From contig NZ_JAAMRE010000005.1 of the NCBI RefSeq assembly GCF_013522705.1, positions 186,001-250,000 on the forward strand: 64,000 bases of DNA. The letters are read 5' to 3'. The stretch is from Pseudomonas lurida (GTDB lineage: Bacteria > Pseudomonadota > Gammaproteobacteria > Pseudomonadales > Pseudomonadaceae). The translations under genes were made by a program, and so were the position numbers. The notes beneath the pieces were generated by a model, which made no database searches, was not told the origin of the DNA, and saw only the letters and a list, made by a program, of their open reading frames with translations. Position 1 is the stretch's first letter; each line of letters opens with the position of its first letter. This document shows positions 15,710 to 25,724 of this stretch, in pieces.

Positions 15710-18007
15710 CTAAGGCACAAACTCCACCCGCAACCCCCGACTCGCACTGCGCCCCTGATCGTCGCTGACCCGCAACCGGTACTCCCCCGACTTCCCCGGT
15801 CGCCAATTCAGCGTGGCCTGTGGCGAGCCCTGGCCGATCAAGGTTTGGTCAGCAAACCAGTACAGGGTCACCGCATCGCTGGCCGCGTTCGCGTTCAGCG
15901 GGATGCTTTCCTGGGGCTGGGACAGGCGCAGTTGGTAGCTTACTTGGGTCAACGGCGAACGAATCTGCGGCGCTTCGCTCTGGTCGCTGATGCGGTTGGG
16001 CTGGCAGTTTTTCATCACATTGGGCGGTGCACGGCGCGGCAGGCCGGCGGCGCGGTACAGGCGTTGTACGTCGCTCGGCCAGAACTCGAAGACTTCCTCG
16101 CGGGTGTATTGCGGATCGAACGGTGGGCAGGCCGCTTTGCCGGTGCGGGTGTCGATCAGCACCGGGCGGTGCAGGTTGGACACGCGAATCGGTGAGACGC
16201 CAGGGATGTACCAGGTCTTGCGGGTTTGCGGGCACCAGCGGTTGGGCAGGTCGCCGGAGGCGGCGCAGACGTCGATGCGCACCAGTCCGGCAGGTGGCTT
16301 GTCGGCCTTGATGACGACGTTCGGCAAAGCCAATGGCAGGGCGTCGGCGATACGGAAGAACAGCGGCGCGGCGGTCTTGGCACCGATAAATGCAGGGTTG
16401 GGGCGCCCGTCGAAGTTACCCACCCACACCACCAGCACATACGGGCCCACCAGGCCGGCGCTCCATGCATCATGAAAGCCCCAGGACGTGCCGGTTTTCC
16501 ACGCGGTGCGCCAATGGTGCGCGGGCAGGCCATCCGGACGCGGGTTGCGGCGCAGCATGTCGCGCACCATGAAAGCGGCCTGAGGGGTGAGCAATTGCAC
16601 GCCTATGGATGGCGGTTGTTCCTGCACATAGCGCAACGGTCGCAGATGCCCGTCGCCCGCCAGCATTACGTATAGACGCGCCAGCTCCTCCGGGGTCATC
16701 TCACCGCCGCCAAGGGCCAGGGCCAGGCCATAGTGGCTCTCATCGCGCAGGCCCTTGATGCCGGCGCGTTGCAACAAACCATACAACGACGGCGACTTGA
16801 CCTGGCTGGCCAGCCACACCGCCGGGATATTGCGACTACGGATCAAAGCGTCCCGCGCCGTCAGCGGGCCGACAAAACTGCCGTCGAAATTTTCCGGCTG
16901 GAAGTAGCCGAAGTTACTGGGCAAATCCTTGAGGATACTCATGGGATGGATAATCCCCTGGTCCAGCGCCAGCCCGTACAGAAAGGGCTTGAGCGTCGAC
17001 CCCGGCGAGCGTCGGGACAACACGCCGTTGACCTGGCCGTGGATGCCTGTGGATAAGTAATCCGCCGAGCCCACCAACGCCTTGACGCTCTGGTCGCGGC
17101 TGTCGATCAGGATGGCCGTTGCGTTTTCCACACCCGTGCTGCGGCGCTCGGCGATAAAACCGCTGATCAAACGTTCAAGCAATTGCTGAAGCGGCAGGTT
17201 GAGAGTGCTGTTGATTTGCGTGCCGGTCTGGGAGGCCAGCAGCTGTTCGCTCAGGTGCGGCGCCAGAAACGGGATCTGCTGGCGGTTGCGTGCTTCAAGG
17301 GGCAGGTCGAGCAGACTGTCATTGCGCGGGTCTTGTGGATAAGTGTCGCGCCAGTCGGCCATCAAGCGCAGCCGGGCGTTCTGCAGCGACGGCCCGAAAC
17401 GCGCCCGTCGCCCGGGTTGCTGGGGGATGACCGCCAGGGCCAGTGCTTCTGACAATGACAGCGTTGCCGCAGCCTTGCCGAAGTAGATGCGGCTCGCCGC
17501 TTCGGCGCCTTCGATATTGCCGCCCATGGGCGCCAGGTTGAGGTAAGCCTCAAGAATCTCGTGCTTGCTGTAGCGCGCCTCCAGCCACAGCGCCAAGGCT
17601 ATTTGCTGCACTTTGCCCGGCACCTGGCGGGTGTTCAAATCCCACAGGCGCCGCGCCAGTTGCATGCTCAAGGTCGATCCGCCCTGACGCTGGCCGCCGC
17701 TGTAGGTGGCCATGGCCGCACGCAGCAATGCCGCCGGATTGACCCCCGGATGCCAGTAGAAATTGCGGTCTTCCTTGAGCAACAAGGCGTCGATCAGTGA
17801 CGGCGACATGCGCTCCAGCGGCAGCCACAGGCGATATTGGCCGTCATCCGCCAGGGTCATGCGCAGCAACGAGCCGTCATCGGCCAGCACCACCCGTGAT
17901 GAGGTGACGGCCTGTTCCAACGAAGCATGGGGCCACAGCCGCAGCCCCGCCAGGAGCGCCGCCGCTGCCAGCAGCGGCGCCAGGCGTTTAAGGCTGGGTG
18001 ATTTCAA
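15710..18007 (-). CDS. pbpC: penicillin-binding protein 1C (bifunctional class A PBP)
   Basis: Periplasmic peptidoglycan synthase of 765 aa, full length. After an N-terminal membrane anchor comes the GT51 transglycosylase with EDRNFYWHPG and GGSTLSMQLARR. The transpeptidase follows with the active-site SxxK in RRSPGSTLKPFLYG, SRN (SxN) in IRSRNIPAVWLA and KTG in AWKTGTSWGFHDAW. The last ~90 residues form the BiPBP C-terminal domain characteristic of PBP1C. It overlaps the 3' end of the alpha-2-macroglobulin gene by 20 bp, the standard pairing of these two genes in Proteobacteria, suggesting coupled envelope repair and defence functions. Confidence 0.95.
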   Translation of the reverse strand: MKSPSLKRLAPLLAAAALLAGLRLWPHASLEQAVTSSRVVLADDGSLLRMTLADDGQYRLWLPLERMSPSLIDALLLKEDRNFYWHPGVNPAALLRAAMATYSGGQRQGGSTLSMQLARRLWDLNTRQVPGKVQQIALALWLEARYSKHEILEAYLNLAPMGGNIEGAEAASRIYFGKAAATLSLSEALALAVIPQQPGRRARFGPSLQNARLRLMADWRDTYPQDPRNDSLLDLPLEARNRQQIPFLAPHLSEQLLASQTGTQINSTLNLPLQQLLERLISGFIAERRSTGVENATAILIDSRDQSVKALVGSADYLSTGIHGQVNGVLSRRSPGSTLKPFLYGLALDQGIIHPMSILKDLPSNFGYFQPENFDGSFVGPLTARDALIRSRNIPAVWLASQVKSPSLYGLLQRAGIKGLRDESHYGLALALGGGEMTPEELARLYVMLAGDGHLRPLRYVQEQPPSIGVQLLTPQAAFMVRDMLRRNPRPDGLPAHHWRTAWKTGTSWGFHDAWSAGLVGPYVLVVWVGNFDGRPNPAFIGAKTAAPLFFRIADALPLALPNVVIKADKPPAGLVRIDVCAASGDLPNRWCPQTRKTWYIPGVSPIRVSNLHRPVLIDTRTGKAACPPFDPQYTREEVFEFWPSDVQRLYRAAGLPRRAPPNVMKNCQPNRISDQSEAPQIRSPLTQVSYQLRLSQPQESIPLNANAASDAVTLYWFADQTLIGQGSPQATLNWRPGKSGEYRLRVSDDQGRSASRGLRVEFVP

Positions 18008-21000
18008 GCTGGCCTACTTTGCCGCGCCCTTGCAGGGTGGTTTCGTACATGCCTTCGGCGTAGGCCGGTGGTGTGTTGAAGTTGCCCGCGTTGGTGGCGC
18101 GCACGCGGTACACGAAGGTGCCTGCGTCACGCAGCGCAGTGCCGTACAACACCACCCGATCATCACGCACATCCACGTAATCCGGCTGCCAGTTGCTCAG
18201 CTCGGTTTCACCGATGGGCGCCTGCCAGGTGTCGGCCTCTTGGCTGTCTTCACTGGACTCCACGTACTCGGCGTCGTCGCCTTCGCCTTCACTGTCCTCG
18301 GTGCTCGCCGCTTCCGGCTCCGGCGCCACGTTATACACAGGCTCGACACCGCCGGGCAGCAGGTCGACCACCGCCACCTGCTGCACCTGGTCGCGGTCGG
18401 TGGCGCGCAGACGCAGGCGCACCAGGAACTCTTCGCCCACCGCCACTGTGCTCAGCGGCTCGCCTTTGAGGTCGAGGTACTCGTGGATGATTTCCAGGCC
18501 ATTGTTGATTGGCTTGAGCTTGGCACCCTTGTCGAAACCGGCTTCGCTGAGCATATAGAACGCCGCCGGGCCGTCGGACTTCTCCATCACCAGCTTCTTA
18601 GTGGCGGCCGGTACGGCAGCACGCGGCGGCTGGCCGGCCATGTCCAGCAGTTGTTGCTGCTTGTCGCTCAACCACGCGGTGGCCTTGAGAGTCATGTCGC
18701 TTTGGGCGCGCTGGCCGTAGTTGTCCAGGGCGCGCAGCAGCAGGGCCGCCGACAGCGAGTTATAGCGCTGCTCATTGAGCCGCTTGCCGAGCTTATCCAG
18801 CAGTGCCGTGGGCACATCGTCCATCAGTTCAGGGAAGTGGCGCGCCAGCAGGTGCAAGTGTTCGGCATCGTGCACCAGCGGGTCGTAGTACAGGCCGTCG
18901 CTGTCCCACTTATCCACAAGGGTGCGCCATGGGATCTTGCGGAACAAGGCATCGGCCTGCCGATCCTGCTTGAGCAACTTGTAGCTGGCGGCCAGGTAAG
19001 CTGCGCCCAGGTCGTTCTGCCAGGTGTCCTTGAAGTAGCTTTCGTAACGTTCGCGGATATCGCTCAAGGCGCCGCTGACCAGAATCCCCTGACGGCTCAA
19101 CAGGTAACTGGCGTAGGCGCGATTGCGCAATTCCGACAGGCCTTCGCTAGGACCGTTGGCCAGGTCTGTCAGATAAGCATTCGAGCGTACCAACAGGTCT
19201 TCCGGTACCGGCAGCCCGTGCTCTTTGGCTTCGATCAGGAAGTCGGTGGCGTATAGGCTGGCGTACGGCGCCACGTCGGGGTTGGCAGCCCACAAGCCGA
19301 AGCCTCCGGCCTGGTTCTGGCGCTGGCGCAGCATGCGTACCGCACTGCCGAAGGCTTGCTCGGCCTCCGGTGCCGTGCCCCCCCAAATCAACGCCGGCAT
19401 GGCCTTGGACACCAATTGTTCGGTGCAGGCATAGCCGTAGTCATCCAAGTAATGCTTGAGGCCGTTGGCCCATACCATCGGCGAAGCAGCCACGCCCAGT
19501 TGCACGTCGCGCAGTTGGCCGAATAGCTCACGGGTGGGTTTGAGTTCTTTGCTGGCGCTGTCGAAGCGTCCCAGGCTCAGGGCCACGCGATGCTCACTCA
19601 GAGGACGGATCGACGTGGTCTCGGCCACTTGAATACGTTTGCCGTCCGGCAGCACCGCGACAAAGCGCAGGTCTGCCGAACCCAGGGTTTCGCCCACTTT
19701 GATCCTGAACTGCGCAGTGCCTTCTTTGCGCGGTTGCAGGGCCAGCGTGCTGGCCTTGTCGCCCTGTACCACCAGACCGGTGCTGGTCTGCAGTTCAAAC
19801 TTCACGTCCGCCGCCGCCTCCAGGTTACTGAAGACCCCGGCACTCACGTTGAACACATCGCCCGGTGCCACAAAGGCCGGCACGTTCGGTGTGATGACCA
19901 GCGGCCCGCGCACGTCGGTGTTGGTCTCGCTCACGCCGACGCTGTCGCTGTCCACCGACACCGCAAACAGGTGCAGTTTGCCGTTGAAGCTGTCCGGCAC
20001 TTGATAGTGCAGCACGGTTTCGCCGGCAGGCAGGTCCACCAGACCCGACCACCAGGCCACCGGTGGCTGATGTTTGCGCTTGAACGGGTTGAGATGGTTC
20101 GCCAGGGCGCCTTCGGTATCGCCGCCGGGCGCGGCCCCACTGAGCAGACGGCTGAATTCCGGCAGGATCAGGTCAAGGATCTGACTGGTGCCGACCTCCA
20201 ACGCGCGCTTCTGGAAGAAGAAACCCAATGGGTCCGGCGTCTGATAACGCGCCACCTGCAGGATGCCTTCGTCCACCGCGTACACCACCGCACGGCCCGG
20301 ACGGTCGGCGGTGACCTTGATATCCAGGGTCTGCCCCGGCTCGATCTTCGCCGGGCCTTCCACCTTCAGCGCCATGCGTCGTGCATCCAGGTTGATGCTG
20401 AACGGCACCACACCGTAGGACAGCGGGCTCATGTACACCTCCGGCGAGCCCATATCGCGTACGAATTGCACGTTAACGTAGGCATTGCCCTCAAGCCCTG
20501 CCGGTACGCGGATATGTTGCACGCTGGTGGTGCTGTCGGCCTTGAACCACTGTTGGGTGTAGACCTTGTCGCGTTCGATGGTGATCAGGCCCGCGCCGGT
20601 ATACGGCGCCCGCAGGCTGATGGCGATCTCGTCACCGGTGGCGTAGCTGGATTTATCCAGGCGCAATTGCAGCTCGGCGTTGCGCTCCAGGGAGCGCGAG
20701 GTATTGCCGTGCCCGGCCACGCTGTAGTCGATCTGGTTGAGCAGGTTACCGTTGGCATCCTTGACCTGCAGGGTGAAATCTCCCGGCGTCGCGGTGTTCA
20801 GTGTCTGCCTGGCGCCGTCCTTGGTCATCGCCAGCGGTGAGGCCGGTTGGCTGATGTTCTTGATGCGCGACTCGTACTTGTACGTGCCGTTGGACTGTTT
20901 CACCAGCACCGAGACATAGCGGTGTTCCACCACTTCACTGGTCAGGCCATCTACCGCCAGCGGCGTGAGGTCCGGTGCCACGGCCAGCCATTGCACCTGG

Positions 21001-23804
21001 CGTGGCGCATCCTTGGCGACGTACGACAGCGAGTCCTGACTTTTCACACCCACCAGGTAGGGCGCGGACGACACAAGCAAAGCACTTTGCGCGGCCACGT
21101 TACGGCCGCCCTCGGCTTCATACACCTGGGTCATCACTTGCAGGCGGTAAGTGCTGTTGGCGAAGCGTTGCAGGTTAAGGTCGAGCACGGCCTGGCCGTT
21201 ATCGTCGAGGGTGCTTTCGGCCAGGTCTTCGGTGCTCGCATCTTGCAGGGCATCGTTGAGGCGGAAGCGATAATCGGGGTAGCGGTCGAAGGCCGCCAGG
21301 GTCGGGCTCAGGGACATCTTGCCGGTGACACGACGGTCCGCCGCCGGCGCGCCGAACAGGTGCATGGCGGTGACCTTGGCCACCACTTGGTCAGGCGCGA
21401 TCCAACCCGCTACCGGGGTGTCGTGCAGGCTCAGGCTGACCTTCATGCGGTCCGGTTCGAAGTCACGCACCTTGAAGCTGACACTGCCCAGGTCGGTGCG
21501 CGTCTGTTTCTGGCCGATCAGTTGCAAGGTTGCGGTGTAATCCCCGGCGGGCGCGACTTCGCTGCTGGGGAAATCAAAACTCTCAAAACCGCTGGCGGAC
21601 AGTTTCAGCGGCTGGCGAATCACTTCCAGGCCGCGTGGGTCGGTGATTTGCAGTTCCACCGGCAGGCCTTGCAGTGCGCCTTTCCAGTTGCCGCTGCGCA
21701 CGATCATGCCCAAATGCGCGGTTTCGCCGGGCCGGTACAGGCCACGGTCAGTGAACAGGTAGGCGCTGAGACGATCAATCGCGCCGTCTTCCTCCAAACC
21801 GCCTACGTCGAAGCGCGACAAATCCAGTTGCTGGGACTGACGGGCAATGGGCAGAAACGACTGGTCATTACCCCGAGTGACCACATACATGAGCGGCGTT
21901 TTCTCACGGCGCAGTTCATCGAGCTTGGCGAAATGCGCGTGGCCTTCGGCATCCGAGTGGCCACTGGCGACCGGCAGACCGTTGCGGCCGATGATGTCGA
22001 CCTGCGCGTCAGCCACCGGTGAACCGTTGCCGATGGACTGCACATAGACATCATGGCTGCCATCACTGGAACGCTTGGCGATGATGCCCAGGTCGGTCAC
22101 CACGATAAACCGCAGGTCGCTGGTGCCGCTGCGGTCGTAGTCGAAGGTGCGTTCGGCCTGTTCGTCCTGGGGGCTGAGCTTGAGCACAAAAATACCGCGG
22201 CGGCCGCCATTGGCGGTGAGGTAGTGGCTCAGGTCCACATTGTCGTAGACGGTTTTCGCCGGGTCGTTGGACGACAGCGCAATGTCCAGTGACTGACGCT
22301 CGACCATACGATCGAAGTATTCGTTACCAAAGTTGGGGCGGGCGAAGCTGCCGCTGCTCTGGTCCACCAGATGCTGCAGCTGATTAGGCAGCAGGCGCGC
22401 AATTTCCACATGCGCGCCAGGCACGCCACGGGCCATGAAGCCCAGGCGTTTTTCGCCATTGAGGCTGAGCAATGCGCCATCAGACAAGAACTGTAATGTG
22501 CGTGGATACGCCGGCATGCTCACCAGCGACGCCGTAGGATTCTTCGCCAGATAGCCGCCGATGGCTTCCAGGTTGGCGGGTACACGCACATACAGCGCGC
22601 GGCCGGCCGGGGCCTTGAACTTGAAGGCGTGCAGGGTATTAAGCGGTTCGACGCTGGGCACGTGGGTCAGCGTGACCTTGGTGCTGCGGGCCAACAAGGC
22701 GTCATCGATCTCGTTAGTGTTATAGGGACGGGTGTCGTCCTCGGCTTTTTCCGGCAACAGCCAGGCCTGCACCTTACCGGCGATGGTGTCATCGGCCACG
22801 GCGCTGGAACTGCTGAACATCAGCACCGGCTCGGGCTCGCCGCGTGCGTTATCCACAAAGCTCACTTCGGCGCCGGTGAACGTCAGGCGATAACGCCCGG
22901 GCACGGTCACTTCCGCTACCAGCGGTGCAGTGCTGGCGTTGCCACCGTCGCGGGCCTTGATGCCTTCATCCAACTTAGCGCTGACGGGCGTACTTTCCAG
23001 CGGCGTGGCCAGGGCGGCGGAGCGCACGTAGGCGTTGAGTTTATGCTCGTCGAAGGTGATTTCCGGGCGGTTGGGCAACTGCGCATCACGGTACGTCAGG
23101 CCTTTGCCGAGAATGACCGACACACGCTTGCGCAGGCTGTCTTCATCCACTGGGTGGGAAAAGTGGAAGGTGGCTAGCAGCTGTTTCAGCGTCGGGTTGG
23201 ACGGGTCTTGATACAACTCGTTTTGTCCCAGGGTGACGCGCAATGGCTGGGTGGAAAATTGCGCGCTGTATTGGTCGAGCAATACACCGTCGGCCAGCAG
23301 GTTTTTCTTTGCCAGGTCCAGGGTGTAATGGGCGTCGATGGGCCAGTCTTTTTCCGGTACGAATACCAGGGTGCGGTCATCCGCCCAGCGCCAGCTGCCG
23401 GCAACCTCGGGTTTAAGAGTGATGCCCTCGGTCACCGGTTTGCCGATCGCCGACAGCGGCGCCACGGATTCGCCGAAACGCACCTGCAAGTTATCCACAA
23501 CCGGTGTTTGCTGGGTGTAGTCGGTCAGGTTCGGTTTGTGCAGCGAATAACTCGCGGTGTGCGGCTGCGGCAGGTGGGAATACCAGTGCCAGCCGTAGAA
23601 CCCGGCAGCGGCGAGCAGCACAAGGCCGAGCACACCGGCACCGGTCTGGCGTGGGTACGCGCGCGCTTTGCCCCCCAGGTTCGTCACGCCACGGCCGACA
23701 GCATGCAGCCACAGCGGCGGCTGCCAGCGACCGAAAACGGCGCCCACCACGGTCAGAAACACACCGACAACACGACGGCTGATGGCTTTGAGCGAATCGA
23801 ACAT
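17988..23804 (-). CDS. bacterial alpha-2-macroglobulin (MG family, thioester-containing)
   Basis: Very large envelope protein (about 1938 aa) thought to trap attacking proteases in the periplasm. It has an N-terminal membrane anchor (about residues 50-70, GVLGLVLLAAAGFYGWHW) rather than an obvious lipobox. A long series of MG-type beta domains includes DRGLYRPGETAHLG and the family bait-region surroundings. The thioester motif CTEQ is at about residue 1460, inside a helical TED domain. C-terminal segments are rich in Asp/Glu (EDSEGEGDDAEYVESSED). ATG 23804 is preferred over 23813 because AGGGA sits 9 nt before it. It is in an operon with pbpC. Confidence 0.94.
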   Translation of the reverse strand: MFDSLKAISRRVVGVFLTVVGAVFGRWQPPLWLHAVGRGVTNLGGKARAYPRQTGAGVLGLVLLAAAGFYGWHWYSHLPQPHTASYSLHKPNLTDYTQQTPVVDNLQVRFGESVAPLSAIGKPVTEGITLKPEVAGSWRWADDRTLVFVPEKDWPIDAHYTLDLAKKNLLADGVLLDQYSAQFSTQPLRVTLGQNELYQDPSNPTLKQLLATFHFSHPVDEDSLRKRVSVILGKGLTYRDAQLPNRPEITFDEHKLNAYVRSAALATPLESTPVSAKLDEGIKARDGGNASTAPLVAEVTVPGRYRLTFTGAEVSFVDNARGEPEPVLMFSSSSAVADDTIAGKVQAWLLPEKAEDDTRPYNTNEIDDALLARSTKVTLTHVPSVEPLNTLHAFKFKAPAGRALYVRVPANLEAIGGYLAKNPTASLVSMPAYPRTLQFLSDGALLSLNGEKRLGFMARGVPGAHVEIARLLPNQLQHLVDQSSGSFARPNFGNEYFDRMVERQSLDIALSSNDPAKTVYDNVDLSHYLTANGGRRGIFVLKLSPQDEQAERTFDYDRSGTSDLRFIVVTDLGIIAKRSSDGSHDVYVQSIGNGSPVADAQVDIIGRNGLPVASGHSDAEGHAHFAKLDELRREKTPLMYVVTRGNDQSFLPIARQSQQLDLSRFDVGGLEEDGAIDRLSAYLFTDRGLYRPGETAHLGMIVRSGNWKGALQGLPVELQITDPRGLEVIRQPLKLSASGFESFDFPSSEVAPAGDYTATLQLIGQKQTRTDLGSVSFKVRDFEPDRMKVSLSLHDTPVAGWIAPDQVVAKVTAMHLFGAPAADRRVTGKMSLSPTLAAFDRYPDYRFRLNDALQDASTEDLAESTLDDNGQAVLDLNLQRFANSTYRLQVMTQVYEAEGGRNVAAQSALLVSSAPYLVGVKSQDSLSYVAKDAPRQVQWLAVAPDLTPLAVDGLTSEVVEHRYVSVLVKQSNGTYKYESRIKNISQPASPLAMTKDGARQTLNTATPGDFTLQVKDANGNLLNQIDYSVAGHGNTSRSLERNAELQLRLDKSSYATGDEIAISLRAPYTGAGLITIERDKVYTQQWFKADSTTSVQHIRVPAGLEGNAYVNVQFVRDMGSPEVYMSPLSYGVVPFSINLDARRMALKVEGPAKIEPGQTLDIKVTADRPGRAVVYAVDEGILQVARYQTPDPLGFFFQKRALEVGTSQILDLILPEFSRLLSGAAPGGDTEGALANHLNPFKRKHQPPVAWWSGLVDLPAGETVLHYQVPDSFNGKLHLFAVSVDSDSVGVSETNTDVRGPLVITPNVPAFVAPGDVFNVSAGVFSNLEAAADVKFELQTSTGLVVQGDKASTLALQPRKEGTAQFRIKVGETLGSADLRFVAVLPDGKRIQVAETTSIRPLSEHRVALSLGRFDSASKELKPTRELFGQLRDVQLGVAASPMVWANGLKHYLDDYGYACTEQLVSKAMPALIWGGTAPEAEQAFGSAVRMLRQRQNQAGGFGLWAANPDVAPYASLYATDFLIEAKEHGLPVPEDLLVRSNAYLTDLANGPSEGLSELRNRAYASYLLSRQGILVSGALSDIRERYESYFKDTWQNDLGAAYLAASYKLLKQDRQADALFRKIPWRTLVDKWDSDGLYYDPLVHDAEHLHLLARHFPELMDDVPTALLDKLGKRLNEQRYNSLSAALLLRALDNYGQRAQSDMTLKATAWLSDKQQQLLDMAGQPPRAAVPAATKKLVMEKSDGPAAFYMLSEAGFDKGAKLKPINNGLEIIHEYLDLKGEPLSTVAVGEEFLVRLRLRATDRDQVQQVAVVDLLPGGVEPVYNVAPEPEAASTEDSEGEGDDAEYVESSEDSQEADTWQAPIGETELSNWQPDYVDVRDDRVVLYGTALRDAGTFVYRVRATNAGNFNTPPAYAEGMYETTLQGRGKVGQLEITQP

Positions 23805-23935
23805 GATGGGCATCCCTGGCTAAGTGCGGCGTATCTTACACGCGTCTTTGATACAAAAGATGTCGCCGATACGCCGCACGCGAGGATGTTTACGGGGTTA
23901 GTGAACGCTTATGCATTCCAGCGAGCGGTCGACCT

Positions 23936-24072
23936 GATCGTCCCCACGCTCTGAGTGGGAGTGCCGCCTGGGACGCTCCGCGTGCCGCCAAGCGCTGCAA
24001 GTTCTGACTATTGCGCACAGGTGACGCAGAGCGTCACGGGCTGCATTCCCACGCAGAGCGTGGGAACGATCT
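23936..24072. repeat. Pseudomonas intergenic composite inverted repeat
   Basis: The left side (GATCGTCCCCACGCTCTGAG..., 23936 on) and the right side (...CACGCAGAGCGTGGGAACGATC, ending about 24071) are imperfect complements over about 50 bp, each with nested short palindromes (CCCACGC...GCGTGGG; GTGACGC...GCGTCAC). This pattern is common in fluorescent Pseudomonas intergenic DNA. A second REP-like piece (CTCCCAC-containing, about 24077-24140) follows. Together they fill the gap 23805-24160, which has no gene. Confidence 0.75.
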
Positions 24073-24160
24073 TTGAAGGGGCCGCTTCGCAGCCCAGGGC
24101 AGGCCTGCTCACCACAGCGAGCCCCCTCCCACAATTTGATCTTCGTTCGGCTTGCGGGGG

Positions 24161-25093
24161 TCAGGTCCACCAGTAGCGTACGAGGTGGAAGAAAATGGGG
24201 GCCGCGAAACACACCGAATCCAGCCGATCCAGCATGCCGCCGTGCCCTTCGATCATATGTCCCCAGTCCTTCACCCCCCGGTCACGCTTGATCGCCGACA
24301 TGACGATGCCGCCAGCGAAGCCGAGCAGGTTGATCAGCAGCGCAATCAAAAACGACTGCCACGGATTGAACGGCGTGGTCCACCACAACGCCGCGCCGAT
24401 CAGGGATGACAGCAGAATCCCGCCGACGAAGCCTTCCACGGTTTTGGACGGCGACAGGTTCGGCGCGATCTTATGTTTGCCGAACAGCTTGCCGCACACG
24501 TATTGCAGCACGTCCGACAACTGCACCACGATCACCAGGTAGGCGATCAGCAGCAGGTTGCGGCCTTCATAGCCGGGAATGTCCAGTGTCAGCAGCGCGG
24601 GTACGAACGACACGCAGAACACCGCGATCATCAGGCCCCACTGCACCTTCGACGCGCGCTCCAGAAAGTGCGTGCTGTCGCCGCCTAACGACGCGAGGAT
24701 CGGCAGCAGCAGGAACACGTACACCGGGATAAAGATCGAGAACAAGCCGTACCAGTCCGAGTAAATCAGCAGGTATTGCAGCGGCAGGGCCAGGTAGAAC
24801 GCGGCCACCAGGGCCGGGTAGTCGCTGCGGCGGGTGGGGGTGAGGGTGAGGAATTCGCGCAAGGCGTAGAACGACACCGCATAAAACAGCAGGATTACCG
24901 CGCCGGTGCCGAGCCAGAAGGCGATACCGATCACCACCACCATGACCCACCAGGCGTTGATGCGCGCGTTGAGGTTGTCGATCACCGCGTTTGGCGTGCC
25001 ACGGGTGCGCAGTTTGAGAATCAGGCCGATCAGCGAGGCCAGGACCAGGATCGCGCCGATCCCGCCGAACAACATCAGGGTTTGGCTATCCAT
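24161..25093 (-). CDS. phosphatidate cytidylyltransferase (CdsA/YnbB-like)
   Basis: Multi-pass inner-membrane enzyme (310 aa) predicted to convert phosphatidate and CTP to CDP-diacylglycerol. It has about eight hydrophobic segments and the complete CTP-transferase signature near the C-terminus: SAIKRDRGVKDWGHMIEGHGG followed by MLDRLD. ATG 25093 is used because it begins a proper N-terminal TM (MDSQTLMLFGGIGAIL) and lies one base after the acyltransferase stop. It is the last gene of a six-gene operon whose other members match E. coli ynbA, ynbC and ynbD, so it corresponds to ynbB, a second CdsA. The essential housekeeping cdsA should be elsewhere. Confidence 0.9.
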   Translation of the reverse strand: MDSQTLMLFGGIGAILVLASLIGLILKLRTRGTPNAVIDNLNARINAWWVMVVVIGIAFWLGTGAVILLFYAVSFYALREFLTLTPTRRSDYPALVAAFYLALPLQYLLIYSDWYGLFSIFIPVYVFLLLPILASLGGDSTHFLERASKVQWGLMIAVFCVSFVPALLTLDIPGYEGRNLLLIAYLVIVVQLSDVLQYVCGKLFGKHKIAPNLSPSKTVEGFVGGILLSSLIGAALWWTTPFNPWQSFLIALLINLLGFAGGIVMSAIKRDRGVKDWGHMIEGHGGMLDRLDSVCFAAPIFFHLVRYWWT

Positions 25094-25094
25094 C

Positions 25095-25715
25095 TCAGGA
25101 GTGCTCCGGGGCAAGGGCGAGCAGTGCATCGCGGGTGCGGGCGAGGAACAGCGCCTTGTCTTCGCCGTCTTGCAGTTGCAGGGGGGCACCGAAGCTGGTG
25201 GTGCACAGCAGGGGCAGCGGCAGGACGCGGCCCTTGGGCATGACCCGATTGAGGTTGGCGATCCACACCGGGATCAGCTCGGCCTGTGGGTAACTTTTCG
25301 CCAGGTGATACAAACCGCTTTTGAACGGTAGCAAGCCGTCCTCCAGATTGCGCGTGCCTTCCGGGAAGATGATCAGCGAGTCGCCACCTTCCAGCGCCGC
25401 CAGCATCGGTTGCAGAGGGTTATCCACAGGCTCTTTGCGCTCACGATCAATCAGCACACCGTTGAACACGCGGTTGATGATGTAGCGGCGCAGGGCGCTT
25501 TTATTCCAGTAATCGCTGCCGGCCACCGGGCGTGTGAACTTGCGCAGGTTCTGCGGCAGCGAGGCCCACAGGAGCACGAAGTCGCCGTGGCTGCTGTGGT
25601 TGGCGAAATAGATGCGCTGCACCGGCACCGGCGCGCAACCCAGCCACAGGCTGCGAGCGCCCGTGACAGTGCGGGCCATGGAGGTAATCAGCGTGGCGAC
25701 CACAGGTTCGAACAT
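25095..25715 (-). CDS. 1-acyl-glycerol-3-phosphate acyltransferase-like (PlsC superfamily)
   Basis: 206-aa glycerolipid acyltransferase. The catalytic H-x4-D is NHSSHGDFVLLW, and the substrate-binding block is FPEGTRN. The N-terminal region is short and hydrophobic, so the protein is probably peripheral or monotopic on the cytoplasmic membrane. It lies in the ynb-like operon, 9 bp after the small membrane-protein gene and 1 bp before the CDP-diacylglycerol synthase, so it probably supplies that enzyme's phosphatidate. E. coli ynbABCD has no such gene, so this is an expansion of the pathway here. It is shorter than the housekeeping PlsC (~240-250 aa). Confidence 0.88.
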   Translation of the reverse strand: MFEPVVATLITSMARTVTGARSLWLGCAPVPVQRIYFANHSSHGDFVLLWASLPQNLRKFTRPVAGSDYWNKSALRRYIINRVFNGVLIDRERKEPVDNPLQPMLAALEGGDSLIIFPEGTRNLEDGLLPFKSGLYHLAKSYPQAELIPVWIANLNRVMPKGRVLPLPLLCTTSFGAPLQLQDGEDKALFLARTRDALLALAPEHS

Positions 25716-25724
25716 GGGGGTTCC

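Noticed and set aside
20847..22022. 391-aa and neighbouring plus-strand frames within the alpha-2-macroglobulin gene
   Set aside because: Antisense shadows produced by GC-rich codons; no domains.
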